NCBI GenBank assembly: GCA_905182535.1
Contig: CAJJBZ010000001.1
Location: 186,001-250,000 of the forward strand
Reading direction: 5' to 3'
DNA: 64,000 nt
Source: an uncultured Planktomarina sp.
GTDB lineage: Bacteria; Pseudomonadota; Alphaproteobacteria; Rhodobacterales; Rhodobacteraceae
In this document: positions 10,179 through 22,316 of the stretch, piece after piece
Numbering within the stretch: the stretch's first letter is position 1
How the letters are laid out: each line of letters begins with the position of its first letter
The notes under the pieces: generated by a model
The model's database searches: none
Told to the model about the DNA's origin: nothing
Seen by the model: only the letters and a program-made list of their open reading frames with translations
Program-made: the position numbers and the translations under genes

Positions 10179-11345
10179 TTAGTAGGTTACATTTGCTAAT
10201 CTATCAAATAAAACCGCGATACCAGCAGTATCTATATTAGCGAATGCAATTCGGATCTGACTTTTGCCACTTTCGTCACCCTGAGGTACAAACATGGTGC
10301 CAGGCAGTGCGAGGACTGAGGCATCATCCACCAGGTTTTTGGTTAAACGGTCAGAAGCCATAGTGAAAGGATGTTTTAGATATGCAAAATATGCTCCCAA
10401 CCCCAGCAGCTCCCAGCCTTTGGCGGCCAAATTAGGAAAATTCTCTAAAATTGCCTGACGGCGTGCTAATATTACGCGACGCTCATTTGCCAGCCAGTCA
10501 TCCAGGTTTTGCATGCCCCAAAGTGCTGCTTTTTGACCAAGTTGGTTGGCACAGATGGAGACGGTATCGAGAAACTTCTCAATCTCCAACATGCGTGCTT
10601 CACCCGCCACAATGGCGCCAACACGGTGACCTGTCATCCTGTATGCTTTTGAAAAGGAATAAAGATGTACAAGGGTATTGTCCCAGTCTAATTGTTGAAA
10701 CAATGCATGTGGCGCACCGAGTTGACTATGAAAATCTCGATAAGTTTCGTCTATGATTAGTGCGATACCATGAGATTTTGCGATTTCGTAGAAGGCCATA
10801 ATCACTTCAGGAGGATATTCCACACCGCAAGGGTTATTCGGAGTGACCAAAATAATTGCTCGGGTGCGAGGTGTGATTAATGCACTGGCATCGTTGGGAC
10901 TTGGAACCATATTGCCACTACACGGCAGAGAAACTGCCTTAACACCCGACATATCCAGCCACATTTTATGATTGAAATAGAAGGGTACTGGTAACAATAC
11001 TTCATCATTTTCACCACAAAGCATCGCAATAGCTGCAGAAAATGCCTGGTTGCAACCTGAAGTAATGCCTACCTGTGCGGGTAAAATAGTTCCGGCATAG
11101 GCTGCACTCCATTGTTTGGACACTTCTGAGCGCAATGCAGGCATTCCGAGTACTGGCCCATAAATATGTGTGTCGTCGTCTTGTAGTACTGCCGCCATAT
11201 GAGACAGCATTGGCGCAGGGGGCGGATCGACAGGTGCAGCTTGGCTGACATTAATTAGTGGAATGTCAGAAAAGTTTTTATCTATTAGCCAGCCGTAGGC
11301 CTCCATCACTGGGGGTGTGAAGGTCTTTGCTGTCCGCGATGTCAT
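10179..11345 (-). CDS. Class I/II PLP-dependent aminotransferase
   Basis: 388 residues of fold-type I aminotransferase. Visible are the substrate-side [12 protein letters not shown], the PNNP motif [12 protein letters not shown], the IIDETYRDF aspartate-tyrosine pair, the PLP lysine in [15 protein letters not shown] and the C-terminal arginine segment SQIRIAFAN. The exact substrate (aromatic, aspartate or other) cannot be read from the sequence. Its ATG overlaps the tyrS stop as ATGA, so the two are translationally coupled. Downstream lie ppiD and trpE, and a role in amino-acid metabolism would fit. Confidence 0.9.
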   Translation of the reverse strand: MTSRTAKTFTPPVMEAYGWLIDKNFSDIPLINVSQAAPVDPPPAPMLSHMAAVLQDDDTHIYGPVLGMPALRSEVSKQWSAAYAGTILPAQVGITSGCNQAFSAAIAMLCGENDEVLLPVPFYFNHKMWLDMSGVKAVSLPCSGNMVPSPNDASALITPRTRAIILVTPNNPCGVEYPPEVIMAFYEIAKSHGIALIIDETYRDFHSQLGAPHALFQQLDWDNTLVHLYSFSKAYRMTGHRVGAIVAGEARMLEIEKFLDTVSICANQLGQKAALWGMQNLDDWLANERRVILARRQAILENFPNLAAKGWELLGLGAYFAYLKHPFTMASDRLTKNLVDDASVLALPGTMFVPQGDESGKSQIRIAFANIDTAGIAVLFDRLANVTY

Positions 11346-12579
11346 GTAATCTGTACCAATATGTGTTTCTTTTTGCCCTTGGATAACTTGATTGGTTTTT
11401 CAAAATCTGAAACTTGTAATATTAAACCTGCATCATTGAGTGGCGCATCGTTTAATTTTGCACCATCTTCGGCAATTAAACGTTTTGCCTCTTTGCCGGT
11501 ATTTACCAGTCCAGATTTTATCAAAATCTGGACAACAGAGATGCCGTCTCCCACATCTTGAGTGCTGAGAGTCAGGGTCGGGAGATCATCGCCCACCCCG
11601 CCATTCTCGAACACTGCTAGCGCTGTGGCTTCTGCTGCTTTGGCGGCTTCAGCGCCATGTAACAGTGTGGTGACTTCATTCGCCAATATGATTTTAGCAC
11701 TGTTGATGTCGGCACCTGCAACGCTCCAAGGAGGTCACAATCTTCGATTGGCAATTCGGTATAGAGCTTGAGGAACCGTCCAGTATCTTCATCTGTTGTG
11801 TTGCGCCAAAACTGCCAAAACTCATATGGTGATAACATATCCGCATTTAGCCAAATTGCGCCATTCAGTGATTTCCCCATTTTTTTGCCGTCCGAAGTAG
11901 TCAGCAATTGTGAGGTTAACCCATAAATTTCGTGATCCAAAACTCGGCGGGTGAGATCAATACCGTTAACTATGTTTCCCCATTGATCTGAACCTCCCAT
12001 CTGAAACAGACAACCATAACGCCGATTCAGCTCTAAAAAATCATAAGCTTGAAGGATCATGTAGTTGAATTCGAGGAAACTTAGGGACTGCTCGCGATCA
12101 ATGCGTGATTTTACGGATTCAAAGCTTAACATCCTATTAACAGAAAAATGGCGGCCAATATCACGCAAAAACTCAAGATAATTAAGGTTGTCCAACCATT
12201 CTGAATTGTTCAGCATCAAAGCGCCATTGGGTTCATCATCATAGTTTATATAATTTTCAAAAACCCGTTTTATTCCCGCTATATTATCATTGATCTGATT
12301 GTCGGTCAGTAACGGCCTTTCATCAGCTCTGAAGGAGGGGTCACCGACTTTGGTTGTGCCGCCACCCATCAATGTAATCGGTTTATGTCCAGTCTGTTTA
12401 TACGAATTAATCACGACCCATATAGAATGTACCTATTTTGCCGTAGCATCAAAGCCTATATAGGCGGGAGTCACACCTTTACTAAGCGCATCGTCGAGGC
12501 CTTGATAGTCTGTGCAATCAGCCAAAAAGCCACGTTGCATCATTACTGCCATAAATTCTGATTTTGGATGATATGCCAT
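11342..12579 (-). CDS. tyrS: Tyrosyl-tRNA synthetase (two breaks: in-frame TAG at 12433-12435 and frame break near 11715)
   Basis: Charges tRNA-Tyr. From ATG 12579 the frame reads to [10 protein letters not shown], meets TAG, and continues in the same frame to [20 protein letters not shown]. The HIGH-like segment expected between them is missing or garbled. The middle is normal ([16 protein letters not shown]-type loop in [10 protein letters not shown]). Near 11715 one G is missing from a short run; restoring it gives [23 protein letters not shown] and the C-terminal S4-like RNA-binding domain. The gene is essential, so I regard both breaks as sequence errors, although the missing HIGH segment is more than one base. 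Confidence 0.88.
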
Positions 12580-12593
12580 TGATCTCTTGTTCC

Positions 12594-12620
12594 TTGAAAG
12601 GCCTCAGTTCAGTGTATAGT
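12594..12620 (+). promoter_or_regulatory. Possible sigma-70 promoter for anmK
   Basis: TTGAAA at 12594-12599 and TATAGT at 12615-12620, spaced 15 bp (16 if CTTGAA is taken as the -35). They lie in the 66-bp divergent gap between tyrS and anmK and about 25 bp before the anmK start. The short spacing lowers confidence. Confidence 0.4.
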
Positions 12621-12645
12621 CAAAGCCTTTATGTAGGGGAAGACT

Positions 12646-13731
12646 ATGAGTCAGAATAAGCCAATTTGGGTGACAGGTTTGATGTCTGGTACCTCACTCG
12701 ACGGCGTAGATGCAGCTTGTGTGCTGACCGATGGAATGGATATTCTTGAGTTTGGCCCCTCATGCTATCAACCCTACACGCCGGAGGAACGTGAGATACT
12801 GCGTAGTGCTCTTGGCAAATGGCCTTTGGACCCGGGCTTGGATGCTGTTACCACTTTGGTTAAAGACGTGCATTATAAAGCCCTGCAACAGCTTCCCAAG
12901 GCGGATTTGATTGGGTTTCATGGGCAAACTCTAGCCCATGAACCGCAATATGGTCGAACACATCAGTTAGGTGATGGCGCAGGATTGGCAAGATTGGTGG
13001 GTGTGCCAGTGGTTTGGAACTTTCGCCTTGAGGATGTGGCATGTGGAGGGCAGGGTGCACCATTGGCCCCAATATACCATTGGGCGATGGTGCGATATGC
13101 TAAGATATCTGCACCCGTGGCTGTCGTAAACTTGGGTGGAATAGGTAATTTAACACTGGTCGATCCTAAACAGCCACCGGAAATGGGAATTTTGGCCTTT
13201 GATACAGGTCCAGCCAATGCACCTTTGAATGATTATATGACTTTCAAAATGGGACTGGCATATGATGATTGTGGATCGCTTGCAGCACAAGGCTGTCCTG
13301 ATTTTACTATCTTGGATCAGTTTCTACGTGATAATTATTTTGTGCAGGCTGTTCCAAAATCTTTGGATAGGGGGGATTTCCCCTATATTGCAGGTCTGGT
13401 GGCGGATTTGAGTGCGCAGGATGCAGCTGCAACGCTAACGGCCATTATTGTGGCTGGTGTGGTGGCAGCACTTGACCATATGCCAGTGGTACCACAGCAA
13501 ATGTGGATAACGGGTGGTGGGCGCAAAAACTGCGAGCTGATGCGATTGCTGAAAGTTGCTTTGCCCATGACCGTTCATGACATCGACGAGATGGGATTTG
13601 ATGGAGATATGGTTGAGGCGCAAGCTTTTGCATATCTAGCCGCGAGGGTCGCACGGGGTTTTCCGACCTCATTTCCACGTACGACAGGCGTGTCCCAGCC
13701 ACTATACGGTGGTACAATCAGTCCCGCTTAA
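12646..13731 (+). CDS. anmK: Anhydro-N-acetylmuramic acid kinase
   Basis: Phosphorylates 1,6-anhydro-MurNAc in cytoplasmic peptidoglycan recycling. 361 residues with the family signature GLMSGTSLDGVDAA at the start, NLGGIGNLT and AFDTGPANAPLND in the middle and WITGGGRKN near the C-terminus. A GGGGAAG ribosome site precedes the ATG. It is divergent from tyrS and convergent with the cupin gene, whose corrected stop lies 4 bp away. Another recycling enzyme, nagZ, is encoded at 57352 in this window. Confidence 0.95.
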   Translation: MSQNKPIWVTGLMSGTSLDGVDAACVLTDGMDILEFGPSCYQPYTPEEREILRSALGKWPLDPGLDAVTTLVKDVHYKALQQLPKADLIGFHGQTLAHEPQYGRTHQLGDGAGLARLVGVPVVWNFRLEDVACGGQGAPLAPIYHWAMVRYAKISAPVAVVNLGGIGNLTLVDPKQPPEMGILAFDTGPANAPLNDYMTFKMGLAYDDCGSLAAQGCPDFTILDQFLRDNYFVQAVPKSLDRGDFPYIAGLVADLSAQDAAATLTAIIVAGVVAALDHMPVVPQQMWITGGGRKNCELMRLLKVALPMTVHDIDEMGFDGDMVEAQAFAYLAARVARGFPTSFPRTTGVSQPLYGGTISPA

Positions 13732-13735
13732 CTGC

Positions 13736-15490
<1,755 letters not shown>

Positions 15491-15503
15491 TTAACTTAAT
15501 TAC

Positions 15504-16379
15504 TCATCGCCGTCGAGTTTCACGCCATAGAGCGTAAAGCCCTGAGCAGACTACGATTGCAGAACCTATCAGGGTCCAGCGGTCTAAGGTTTCGCCAAAA
15601 TACCAGACGCCAATGGCGATACCAAATACCAACCGTGAATAACGAAAGGGCACCACGGCAGAGACATCGCCCAGCCGCATGGCTGTAACAATACAATAAT
15701 ACGCACCCACACCGATAAAGATCCCTGCTAGAACTAATAGGGTCTCCTGTGTGGTTGGCATGAGTAACCCGGGATTGAAGGCAAGCAAGATCAGACCTGC
15801 GGGAATGGTGGAACCGAAGCCGAAGATGGCCAAGACCAAACTCGGCGTATGCTTTGGTACTCGCCGCGTGGCTACATCACGCGCTGAAAGTCCAATAACT
15901 CCAAGCAAGGCAAGTAGGGCTGCGGCATCGAAGTTGGTTGCCCAGGGGCGCAGAATGACTGCCACCCCGAAAAGGCCTATAAAAATTGCAGACCAACGCC
16001 TGATACCAACCTTCTCGCGTAGCAACACTGCGGCCCCTAGAGTTACCAGCAATGGGCTCACTTGGATAATTGCAGAAATTGTAGTAATCGGGACCAGCGC
16101 TAGAGATAGTACAAAAAATGCTGTGCCAAACAGTTCAGATAAAGTGCGGCCAATGACCCAAGAGTTGAGTGCAACCTCTTTAGTCACAGCTTGGCCATTT
16201 AGGCGGGCCAACAGATAAAAGCACGAGGTGCCACCCAAACCAATCATGATCATGATCTGGCCCGGCGATAATCGCGACGTTAGAAATTTTATTATAGCAT
16301 CTTCGACGGCAAAACCTGCCATGGCGGCGATTATAAAACCTATGCCAAGTAGATTTTCGCGGACATTATTGTCACTCAT
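15504..16379 (-). CDS. EamA/DMT-family membrane transporter
   Basis: 291 residues with about ten hydrophobic segments in two repeated EamA halves, typical of drug/metabolite transporters. The substrate is not readable from sequence. The ATG lies inside the end of the Fur-family gene (8-bp overlap), so the exporter is coupled to the regulator and may be a target of it. A short basic tail (ETRRR) ends the protein on the cytosolic side. Confidence 0.88.
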   Translation of the reverse strand: MSDNNVRENLLGIGFIIAAMAGFAVEDAIIKFLTSRLSPGQIMIMIGLGGTSCFYLLARLNGQAVTKEVALNSWVIGRTLSELFGTAFFVLSLALVPITTISAIIQVSPLLVTLGAAVLLREKVGIRRWSAIFIGLFGVAVILRPWATNFDAAALLALLGVIGLSARDVATRRVPKHTPSLVLAIFGFGSTIPAGLILLAFNPGLLMPTTQETLLVLAGIFIGVGAYYCIVTAMRLGDVSAVVPFRYSRLVFGIAIGVWYFGETLDRWTLIGSAIVVCSGLYALWRETRRR

Positions 16380-16800
16380 CTACGGCGCGCTTTATAGGCA
16401 CGCCGTACAGCTCTAAACGATGGCCTTTGAGAATGTATCCTAAACGTTGAGCAATTTTTTCTTGAAGAGCTTCAATTTCAGGATCTATAAACTCGATCAC
16501 CTTACCACTTTGCATATCAATCAAATGATCGTGATGGTCTCTGTCAGCATCTTCATAACGAGCACGGCCATCGCCAAATTCAAGCTTTTCAAGAATGCCC
16601 GATTCTTCAAATAACTTTACGGAGCGATATACTGTCGCAATCGAGATTCGTGGGTCCAATTTAGAGGCACGTGCATAAAGTTCTTCTACATCAGGGTGGT
16701 CTTGAGAGGTTTCCAAAACTTGGGCTACGGTGCGTCGCTGCTCGGTCATCCGCAAACCACTTTGCGTGCACCTCTGAATAATATTTTTAACCATATTCAC
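16372..16800 (-). CDS. Fur-family metal-responsive regulator (Fur/Mur type)
   Basis: 142 residues: an N-terminal winged helix (GLRMTEQRRTVAQVLE, HPDVEELYARAS, ISIATVYRSVKLFEE) and a C-terminal metal-sensing and dimer domain with RDHHDHLIDMQSG and the conserved HRLELYGVP end. The HHDH site fits the alphaproteobacterial Fur/Mur branch, which often senses manganese, more than Irr or Zur. It is the first gene of a pair with the EamA transporter. I leave the gene symbol open because Fur and Mur cannot be separated by eye. Confidence 0.88.
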   Translation of the reverse strand: MNMVKNIIQRCTQSGLRMTEQRRTVAQVLETSQDHPDVEELYARASKLDPRISIATVYRSVKLFEESGILEKLEFGDGRARYEDADRDHHDHLIDMQSGKVIEFIDPEIEALQEKIAQRLGYILKGHRLELYGVPIKRAVDE

Positions 16801-16840
16801 ACCTGTTTAACATTTTAAAGCTTTATTAAATAAATTTGGA

Positions 16841-18088
16841 TTAACGCCCTACTCGCTTCGCGAGCGAAGCGACGGTGAGGCCTTGTACGATGATCGAGAA
16901 CAAAACCACAATATAGGTGACTGTCAAAATAAGCGGTTTCCATTCGGAATCTGGCAAGGAAAGCGCCAAAGCCACAGAAATACCACCTTTTAACCCACCC
17001 CAGGTCATAATGGGAACAATTCCCTTAGAAAACCTGCGAAATGGGCGCAGAAGCGCTATCGGTACAAATACTGCAACTAACCGCGCTAAAAGAGACAGGC
17101 CAATCGACAACACGCCAGCCAAAAGCGCATCCATGGAAAATGCAATGGCGAAGACTTCGAGGCCGATCATTAGGAACAACACGGCGTTTAAAATATCGTC
17201 AATCAACTTCCAAAACGTATCCACATAATCACGGGTCTTCTGGGTCATAGCATGTGATGTAAGCTCATCACCGATCAGTAACCCCGCGCAGACAGCCATG
17301 ATAGGTGCAGAGACATGCAACCAAATAGCCAGTTGGTAACCACCAAAGGCTAGCGCCAATGTTAGAAGCACTTCAACCGAGTAATCATTAATTCTTGTCA
17401 TTACCTTGTAAGTAGCCCAGCCAAGAACAAGACCTAAAATAGCTCCGCCGAAGGCCTCTTTTATAAACAAAGTGATGGCATCTGCGACGTTGCTACCATG
17501 CGCACCTGCGGCGGGAAATGCGATGCTCACCAAAACTAAAAATACTACATAGCCAACCCCATCGTTGAAGAGGCTTTCACCGGCGATTTTGGTTTCGAGA
17601 GACTTTTCTAGATTGGCCCCACGCAGTACGCCTAAAACCGCCACGGGGTCGGTAGGAGAAATCAAAGCGCCAAATACTAACGCTATCATCAAGGGCGCGC
17701 CGGTGATCCAGCTGAACCCAACCCCTGCTACAATCGTCGATAGTGCAACGCCAATGGTGGCCATTAACAGTACCACTCGCCAATTTGCGCGAAGATCTAC
17801 AAGTTTTACATGTAGCGCGCCGGCAAATAGCAATAGACCAAGCATACCCTCCAACAAGGCATTGGAAAAATTAAAGCCCTTGACTGCACGGTACATAGTA
17901 GAAGAAAGTTCTAAGCTGGGCCAAATAAAATTAATTCCAAGCGAGAATAGTGATACGCTTAGAGACACAATTAAAATTCCAATGGCGGAGGGTAACCGTA
18001 GGAAAATAGTATTTATAGAGGCAAAAGCAGCGGCCAAAACGATCAGAGTGGAAATGATTTGTAAAATTGTCATAATTACTTGTGACAT
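16841..18088 (-). CDS. CPA1-family Na+/H+ antiporter (NhaP-like)
   Basis: 415 residues with about twelve membrane segments. Family motifs are LLLFAGALHV, the ion-binding SPTDPVAVLG and the AGESLFNDGVGYVVF segment with its ND pair, plus a WGGLKGGISVALALSLP region near the end. It exchanges cytoplasmic Na+ for H+, as expected in a marine cell. The start codon lies 30 bp downstream of the corrected selO stop, so the two may share a transcript. Confidence 0.92.
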   Translation of the reverse strand: MSQVIMTILQIISTLIVLAAAFASINTIFLRLPSAIGILIVSLSVSLFSLGINFIWPSLELSSTMYRAVKGFNFSNALLEGMLGLLLFAGALHVKLVDLRANWRVVLLMATIGVALSTIVAGVGFSWITGAPLMIALVFGALISPTDPVAVLGVLRGANLEKSLETKIAGESLFNDGVGYVVFLVLVSIAFPAAGAHGSNVADAITLFIKEAFGGAILGLVLGWATYKVMTRINDYSVEVLLTLALAFGGYQLAIWLHVSAPIMAVCAGLLIGDELTSHAMTQKTRDYVDTFWKLIDDILNAVLFLMIGLEVFAIAFSMDALLAGVLSIGLSLLARLVAVFVPIALLRPFRRFSKGIVPIMTWGGLKGGISVALALSLPDSEWKPLILTVTYIVVLFSIIVQGLTVASLAKRVGR

Positions 18089-18118
18089 AGGCTGGCGGCG
18101 TTTTCCACACAGGCATTC

Positions 18119-19476
18119 TTAAGTACCGCAAAAAGTTTGATGAACAACCGCATTCGCGTTTGGAACAGCTATGAACTCTGGATTTTGTGGCGTTATAAAA
18201 GGAGCCAAGGGCCGCATTCAAATCATGATTCAGAAGGGCATGGATAACGATGGACAGGTGCTGCAAGGCTTGGTCAACATCGCGGATAAGCGTATTGTAG
18301 AAATTCGTTCAGGCGAGAAGCGTCATGCCAACTCCCAAAATCGGGGTGTTCGCCAATATGTCGCAAGATTTCGTCCGATCCAAGCGCGCGGAAACTTTGA
18401 GTAAAATCAGCTCCTGTCTGATCCATCATTCCCAGTAATTTTTTTATGAGCTTGGCACTTTCAAAACTGGGTTTTAAACCGATTTTCTTTGAAAAAACCT
18501 TTGCATACTCAACTTCAAATAGACCAGAAAAACCCTGCACAATTTTAGTATATTTTTCAATTGCGGCATCGGTATCATTTGCCAGGGGTAATAACGCTGT
18601 AGCCAATTGTGCCATATTCCAGGCTGCCAAATTAGGCTGGTTGTTATAGCCGTAGCGCCCTTGGTGATCAATCGAACTAAACACTTTTGTAGGCACAAAA
18701 TCATCCATAAAAGCGCACGGACCATAATCAATGGTGATGCCCCCCACGTGGCTGTTATCGGTGTTCATCACCCCATGAATAAACCCAACTCCCATCCATT
18801 GGGCAATTAGGCGGGCCTGAGCGGCGACAGCTATTTTTAGAAAATCTTCAGTATTTTTAGCCTTTGGACAGTGGCGAGATATAGCATGATCCAAAAGAGC
18901 TTGCAGAGCCTCTATATCGTTGCGGGATGCGAAATATTGGAAAGTGCCAACACGAATGTGGCTACTGGCGGTTCGGCAAATCACTGCGCCGGGTAGAGGA
19001 CCGGGCTCACGTTGGATGTTTTCTCCTGTGGCGGCAGCGGCTAGCGCGCGGGTAGTAGGAATGCCAAGTGCATGCATGGACTCTGATATCAGATATTCTC
19101 GTAAAACTGGGCCGTACCAGGCGCGTCCATCGCCGCCACGAGACCAAGGGGTGCGGCCAGAGCCTTTGAGCTGGATGTCTACCCGGCCCAAATTGCTTAA
19201 TATTTCGCCCAAAAGTACCGCACGCCCATCGCCCAATTGTGGATTCCAATGCCCAAATTGATGTCCCGCATAGGCTTGTGCGATAGGGTCTGCACCTTTT
19301 GATACTTGATTTCCTGCAATAAACTCTGGCCAATCTTTACCAAACTTTATACCCAATTCATCTGCTAGTTCGGTATTGAGAACTAGGCCGGCTGGAGCGT
19401 CTACAGGTGTAGGCGTTTGTCGAGCAAACATTTGCTCGGGCAGGCCTGCGTAGCTATTGTTCCATGTGGCATGCAT
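18119..19476 (-). CDS. selO: SelO-family protein adenylyltransferase (YdiU; frame breaks in last 80 residues)
   Basis: Pseudokinase-fold enzyme that AMPylates proteins and is linked to redox stress. ATG 19476 is chosen because it overlaps the GNAT stop (TAATG) and gives MHATWNNSYAGLPEQM. The core is intact (YAGHQFGHWNPQLGDGRA, LKGSGRTPWSRGGDGRA). The uncorrected frame stops at 18274, but the family ending HQTFCGT followed by TAA lies at 18119-18140 in another frame, so the full gene is present (about 452 residues) with two or more indels between 18170 and 18330. The terminal cysteine corresponds to the selenocysteine position of eukaryotic homologues. Confidence 0.87.
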
Positions 19477-19928
19477 TAATTTAACTCTTTGTTCATCAGG
19501 TGATAATTTGTGCGCAGAGAAAAGCCACATCGGCTATACAACTGATGCGCCGTTTCGTTTGCATTAGCAACTTCCAGATGCACCGATCTAGTGCCGTTGG
19601 CTTCGAGCAACTTACAGACCGTCAGGAGGCTTTCAGCACCGAGGCCTTTGCTGCTAATTGGCGGACGAATGAAAAACTCATCGATTAAGGAATAGGCGCC
19701 GCCAAATTCAATAGAAAATCCATGTGAAATAGCGATATGACCAACAGGTGCCGCCCTTGGCCCAATCAAATATAAGGCTCCCAAAGGCGTCCCATCCAGT
19801 AGCTTTGTGGTGGCTGCCTTACGGTGTGGATCCGAGGTGGTCAGGGATACTTCCAGGTGGAATACCGCAACCAAAGGCGCAACCCGCTTCAAATCATTTA
19901 TCCCTGCTAGTGTCAGGACTGCTGCCAT
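19476..19928 (-). CDS. GNAT-family N-acetyltransferase
   Basis: 150-residue GCN5-related acetyltransferase. The acetyl-CoA loop region is PPISSKGLGAESLL, followed by the SVHLEVANANETAHQLYSR beta-alpha segment and the YSRCGF end of motif B. The acceptor substrate is unknown. Both ends overlap neighbours as TAATG (nucleoside hydrolase before it, selO after it), so the three genes form one tightly coupled operon. Confidence 0.9.
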   Translation of the reverse strand: MAAVLTLAGINDLKRVAPLVAVFHLEVSLTTSDPHRKAATTKLLDGTPLGALYLIGPRAAPVGHIAISHGFSIEFGGAYSLIDEFFIRPPISSKGLGAESLLTVCKLLEANGTRSVHLEVANANETAHQLYSRCGFSLRTNYHLMNKELN

Positions 19929-20863
19929 TACAGGCGCGCCACTCTTTGAGTGATCAAGTTAAAGTAGCCAGTGGCATCAATATTTCCTAGAAACAGAGCG
20001 TTGGCATCCCGCTCAGTCACACCCCACCAATCGGCAACGGTCATACCGCGCGTTAGCTCAGATTGTGTCTCAATTTCGACATTGATATGTCGTCCACTAA
20101 ATAACTCGGGTGCTATTAGATAGGCGATAACGCAAGGATCATGTAACGGGGCGCCTTGGCTCCCATATTTGTCACTGTCGAAGCGCTCAAAAAAGTCTAC
20201 CCATCCCGCAACTATGTTACAGGCTCTACTATTCTTAGCACGTAAATCTGCAATCCAAGTTTTATTGGTTAGTGCCTGATGGGTCACATCTAATGGGGCC
20301 ACCACGAGATTTATTCCTGAGTTAAATACAATTTGGGCGGCATCAGGATCCACAAAAATATTAAACTCTGCTGCTGGGGTGATGTTGCCTACCTCAAAAT
20401 AAGCGCCGCCCATCATGACAATCTGTGCTATATTCTCGGCTATATCGGGAGCATTTTGCAAAGCGGTGCCAATATTGGTGAGTGGGCCAAGCGGACAGAG
20501 TGTTATGGATTTAGGAGGTGCTTGGCGCAGGGTCTCTATTATAAAATCTACTGCGTGTTGAGATTGGAGCGGCATATGCGGTTCGGGTAAAAAGGCTCCA
20601 TCTAACCCGGTTTCACCATGAACATGTTCGGCTGTGACCAATCCACGGCCCATTGGGCTATCACAGCCGGCAAAAACATTTAGATCAGCTCGGCCGGCAA
20701 GCTCACAAATTTGGCGCGCGTTGTAGCTGGTGCGCGCCAGCGGGACATTGCCTGCCACACATGTGATGCCCAAAACGTTGAGCTCTGGCGAAGCTAAGGC
20801 CAGTAAAATAGCAACCGCATCATCTTGGCCGGGGTCTGTATCTATTATTATGTCACGGCTCAT
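19928..20863 (-). CDS. Inosine-uridine preferring nucleoside hydrolase family protein
   Basis: 311 residues. The calcium-binding signature IIDTDPGQDDAVAI is at the N-terminus, with further family blocks CVAGNVPLARTSYNA, VMMGGAYFEVGNITP, EFNIFVDPDAAQ and HDPCVIAYLI. It cleaves N-glycosidic bonds of ribonucleosides, releasing base and ribose. The purine salvage gene gpt lies just upstream on the same strand, which fits a nucleoside salvage role. No signal peptide is seen, so it is cytoplasmic. Confidence 0.92.
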   Translation of the reverse strand: MSRDIIIDTDPGQDDAVAILLALASPELNVLGITCVAGNVPLARTSYNARQICELAGRADLNVFAGCDSPMGRGLVTAEHVHGETGLDGAFLPEPHMPLQSQHAVDFIIETLRQAPPKSITLCPLGPLTNIGTALQNAPDIAENIAQIVMMGGAYFEVGNITPAAEFNIFVDPDAAQIVFNSGINLVVAPLDVTHQALTNKTWIADLRAKNSRACNIVAGWVDFFERFDSDKYGSQGAPLHDPCVIAYLIAPELFSGRHINVEIETQSELTRGMTVADWWGVTERDANALFLGNIDATGYFNLITQRVARL

Positions 20864-20913
20864 AAACTTTATCCTAAAAGAATTGATATTCTAATTTTTA
20901 CTTTGCAGTGGGA

Positions 20914-21412
20914 TTAATCAGTCCCACGGTAAGGCTGTACATATTGCAAAGCCATGTCCCAAGGGAAAAAGATCCAGGTATCTTGGCTAACTTCTGTGAT
21001 AAAGGTGTCGACCATGGGGCGGCCAAGTGGTTTGGCGTACACTGTGGCAAAATGGGCTTTGGGATAATTGGCTCTTACCAATTCTATGGTTTTGCCGCTG
21101 TCGACCAAATCATCAATAATCAATATACCACTGCCATCACCCATCAAATCTGCGTCAGGGGCCTTTAAAATGACTGCCTCGGCTCTATCCTGATGGTGGT
21201 AGCTTTTCACGCTGACGGTATCCACATTGCGTAAATATTACTATTGGTGGCCTTGCTGGCGCCATGCCGCCCCGTGTAATGGCCACGATCGCACGCCATG
21301 AGCCATCTTCTGGACCCTTACCATCGAGACGCCACGCCAGAGCTCGTGCGTCACGGTGCATTTGATCCCAGCTTACGTGAAATCCCTTTTCATGTGGCAG
21401 TATGTCTGGCAT
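20914..21412 (-). CDS. gpt: Xanthine-guanine phosphoribosyltransferase (frame break near 21220-21250)
   Basis: Purine salvage enzyme transferring phosphoribose to guanine or xanthine. The N-terminal frame reads [21 protein letters not shown] and [13 protein letters not shown]. Another frame then carries [13 protein letters not shown], the PRPP-binding loop [16 protein letters not shown] and the C-terminal [15 protein letters not shown]. The stretch between GGMAPA and VDTVSV does not read sensibly in any frame, so several bases are probably wrong or missing. With repair the protein is about 166 residues, normal for Gpt. Confidence 0.87.
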
Positions 21413-21446
21413 GGTTTGTCCTAACTTTAATTAATCTTGATACTAC

Positions 21447-22253
21447 CTATTCTGGTAAATCGAGACCTTTCATTCCTATAACGTGATAACCTGCATCTAC
21501 ATGCAGTATTTCGCCGGTAACACCTGACCCAAGATCTGATAATAGATATAGGGCAGACTTTCCTACCTCAGCCTGCGTTACAGTGCGACGCAGTGGGCTG
21601 TTGGTTTCATTCCATTTCATAATTTCGCGAAAATCACCGATGCCGGAGGCCGCTAATGTTTTAATTGTGCCTGCGCTGATGGCATTAACGCGGATATTGT
21701 AGCGACCTAAATCTTCAGCTAAATACCGTACTGACGCCTCTAAAGCTGCTTTTGCAACGCCCATTACATTGTAGTTTGGCATTACTTTTTCCGCTCCGTA
21801 GTAGGTGAGCGTCAAACAGGATGCGCCAGGGGATAAAAGACCCTGAGCGGCTTGTAAAATTGCCGTAAAAGAATAAGCTGAAATGTCGAGCGTCATCAAA
21901 AAGTTGTCACGTGAGGTGTTGATGTACTGACCACGCAACTCTGATTTATCTGAAAAACCAATAGCATGAACTATAAAGTCAATTTCCCCCCACTTTTCTT
22001 TTGTCTCAGCCATGAGTTGTGCGATTGATGCTGGATCGCCTACATCGCATTCTTGCACAATTGATGCATCAATTCGTGCGGCGAGAGGCAGGACCCTTTT
22101 TTTCATAGCTTCGCCTACGTAGGTTACCCCAATGTCTGCCCCTTCATCATGCAAGGCTTCTGCGATACCCCACGCAATGGATTTGTCATTGGCTAGCCCC
22201 ATTATAAGGCCTCGTTTTCCGGTCATAAGTCCCATTGGACTTTCCCCCATCAA
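21447..22253 (-). CDS. fabI: Enoyl-ACP reductase (NADH) FabI
   Basis: Last step of the fatty-acid elongation cycle. 268 residues, short-chain dehydrogenase fold. The cofactor region is [20 protein letters not shown]; the catalytic pair lies in [21 protein letters not shown], shown here only by its tyrosines and the MGVAK lysine. The [13 protein letters not shown] loop is also present. Several in-frame ATGs lie within the first ten residues, so the start is uncertain by up to 18 bp. It is divergent from pdxH. Confidence 0.95.
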   Translation of the reverse strand: MMGESPMGLMTGKRGLIMGLANDKSIAWGIAEALHDEGADIGVTYVGEAMKKRVLPLAARIDASIVQECDVGDPASIAQLMAETKEKWGEIDFIVHAIGFSDKSELRGQYINTSRDNFLMTLDISAYSFTAILQAAQGLLSPGASCLTLTYYGAEKVMPNYNVMGVAKAALEASVRYLAEDLGRYNIRVNAISAGTIKTLAASGIGDFREIMKWNETNSPLRRTVTQAEVGKSALYLLSDLGSGVTGEILHVDAGYHVIGMKGLDLPE

Positions 22254-22316
22254 AGTTTAGATTATGATCGTCTAGGCGAAGAACTGCCACGCATCAACCT
22301 AAAGGGTACATCTGAT

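Noticed and set aside
12433..12435. TAG recoding (pyrrolysine-like) in tyrS
   Set aside because: The surrounding HIGH region is also garbled and shortened, so error or damage explains it better than recoding.
17931..18266. 111-codon minus-strand frame crossing the selO end and the antiporter start
   Set aside because: It is a mixture of selO C-terminal sequence and an out-of-frame copy of the antiporter N-terminus.
18171..18404. Open frame of 77 codons on the plus strand between the antiporter and selO
   Set aside because: It lies opposite the selO C-terminus, whose HQTFCGT ending is readable on the minus strand; no family or ribosome site supports it.
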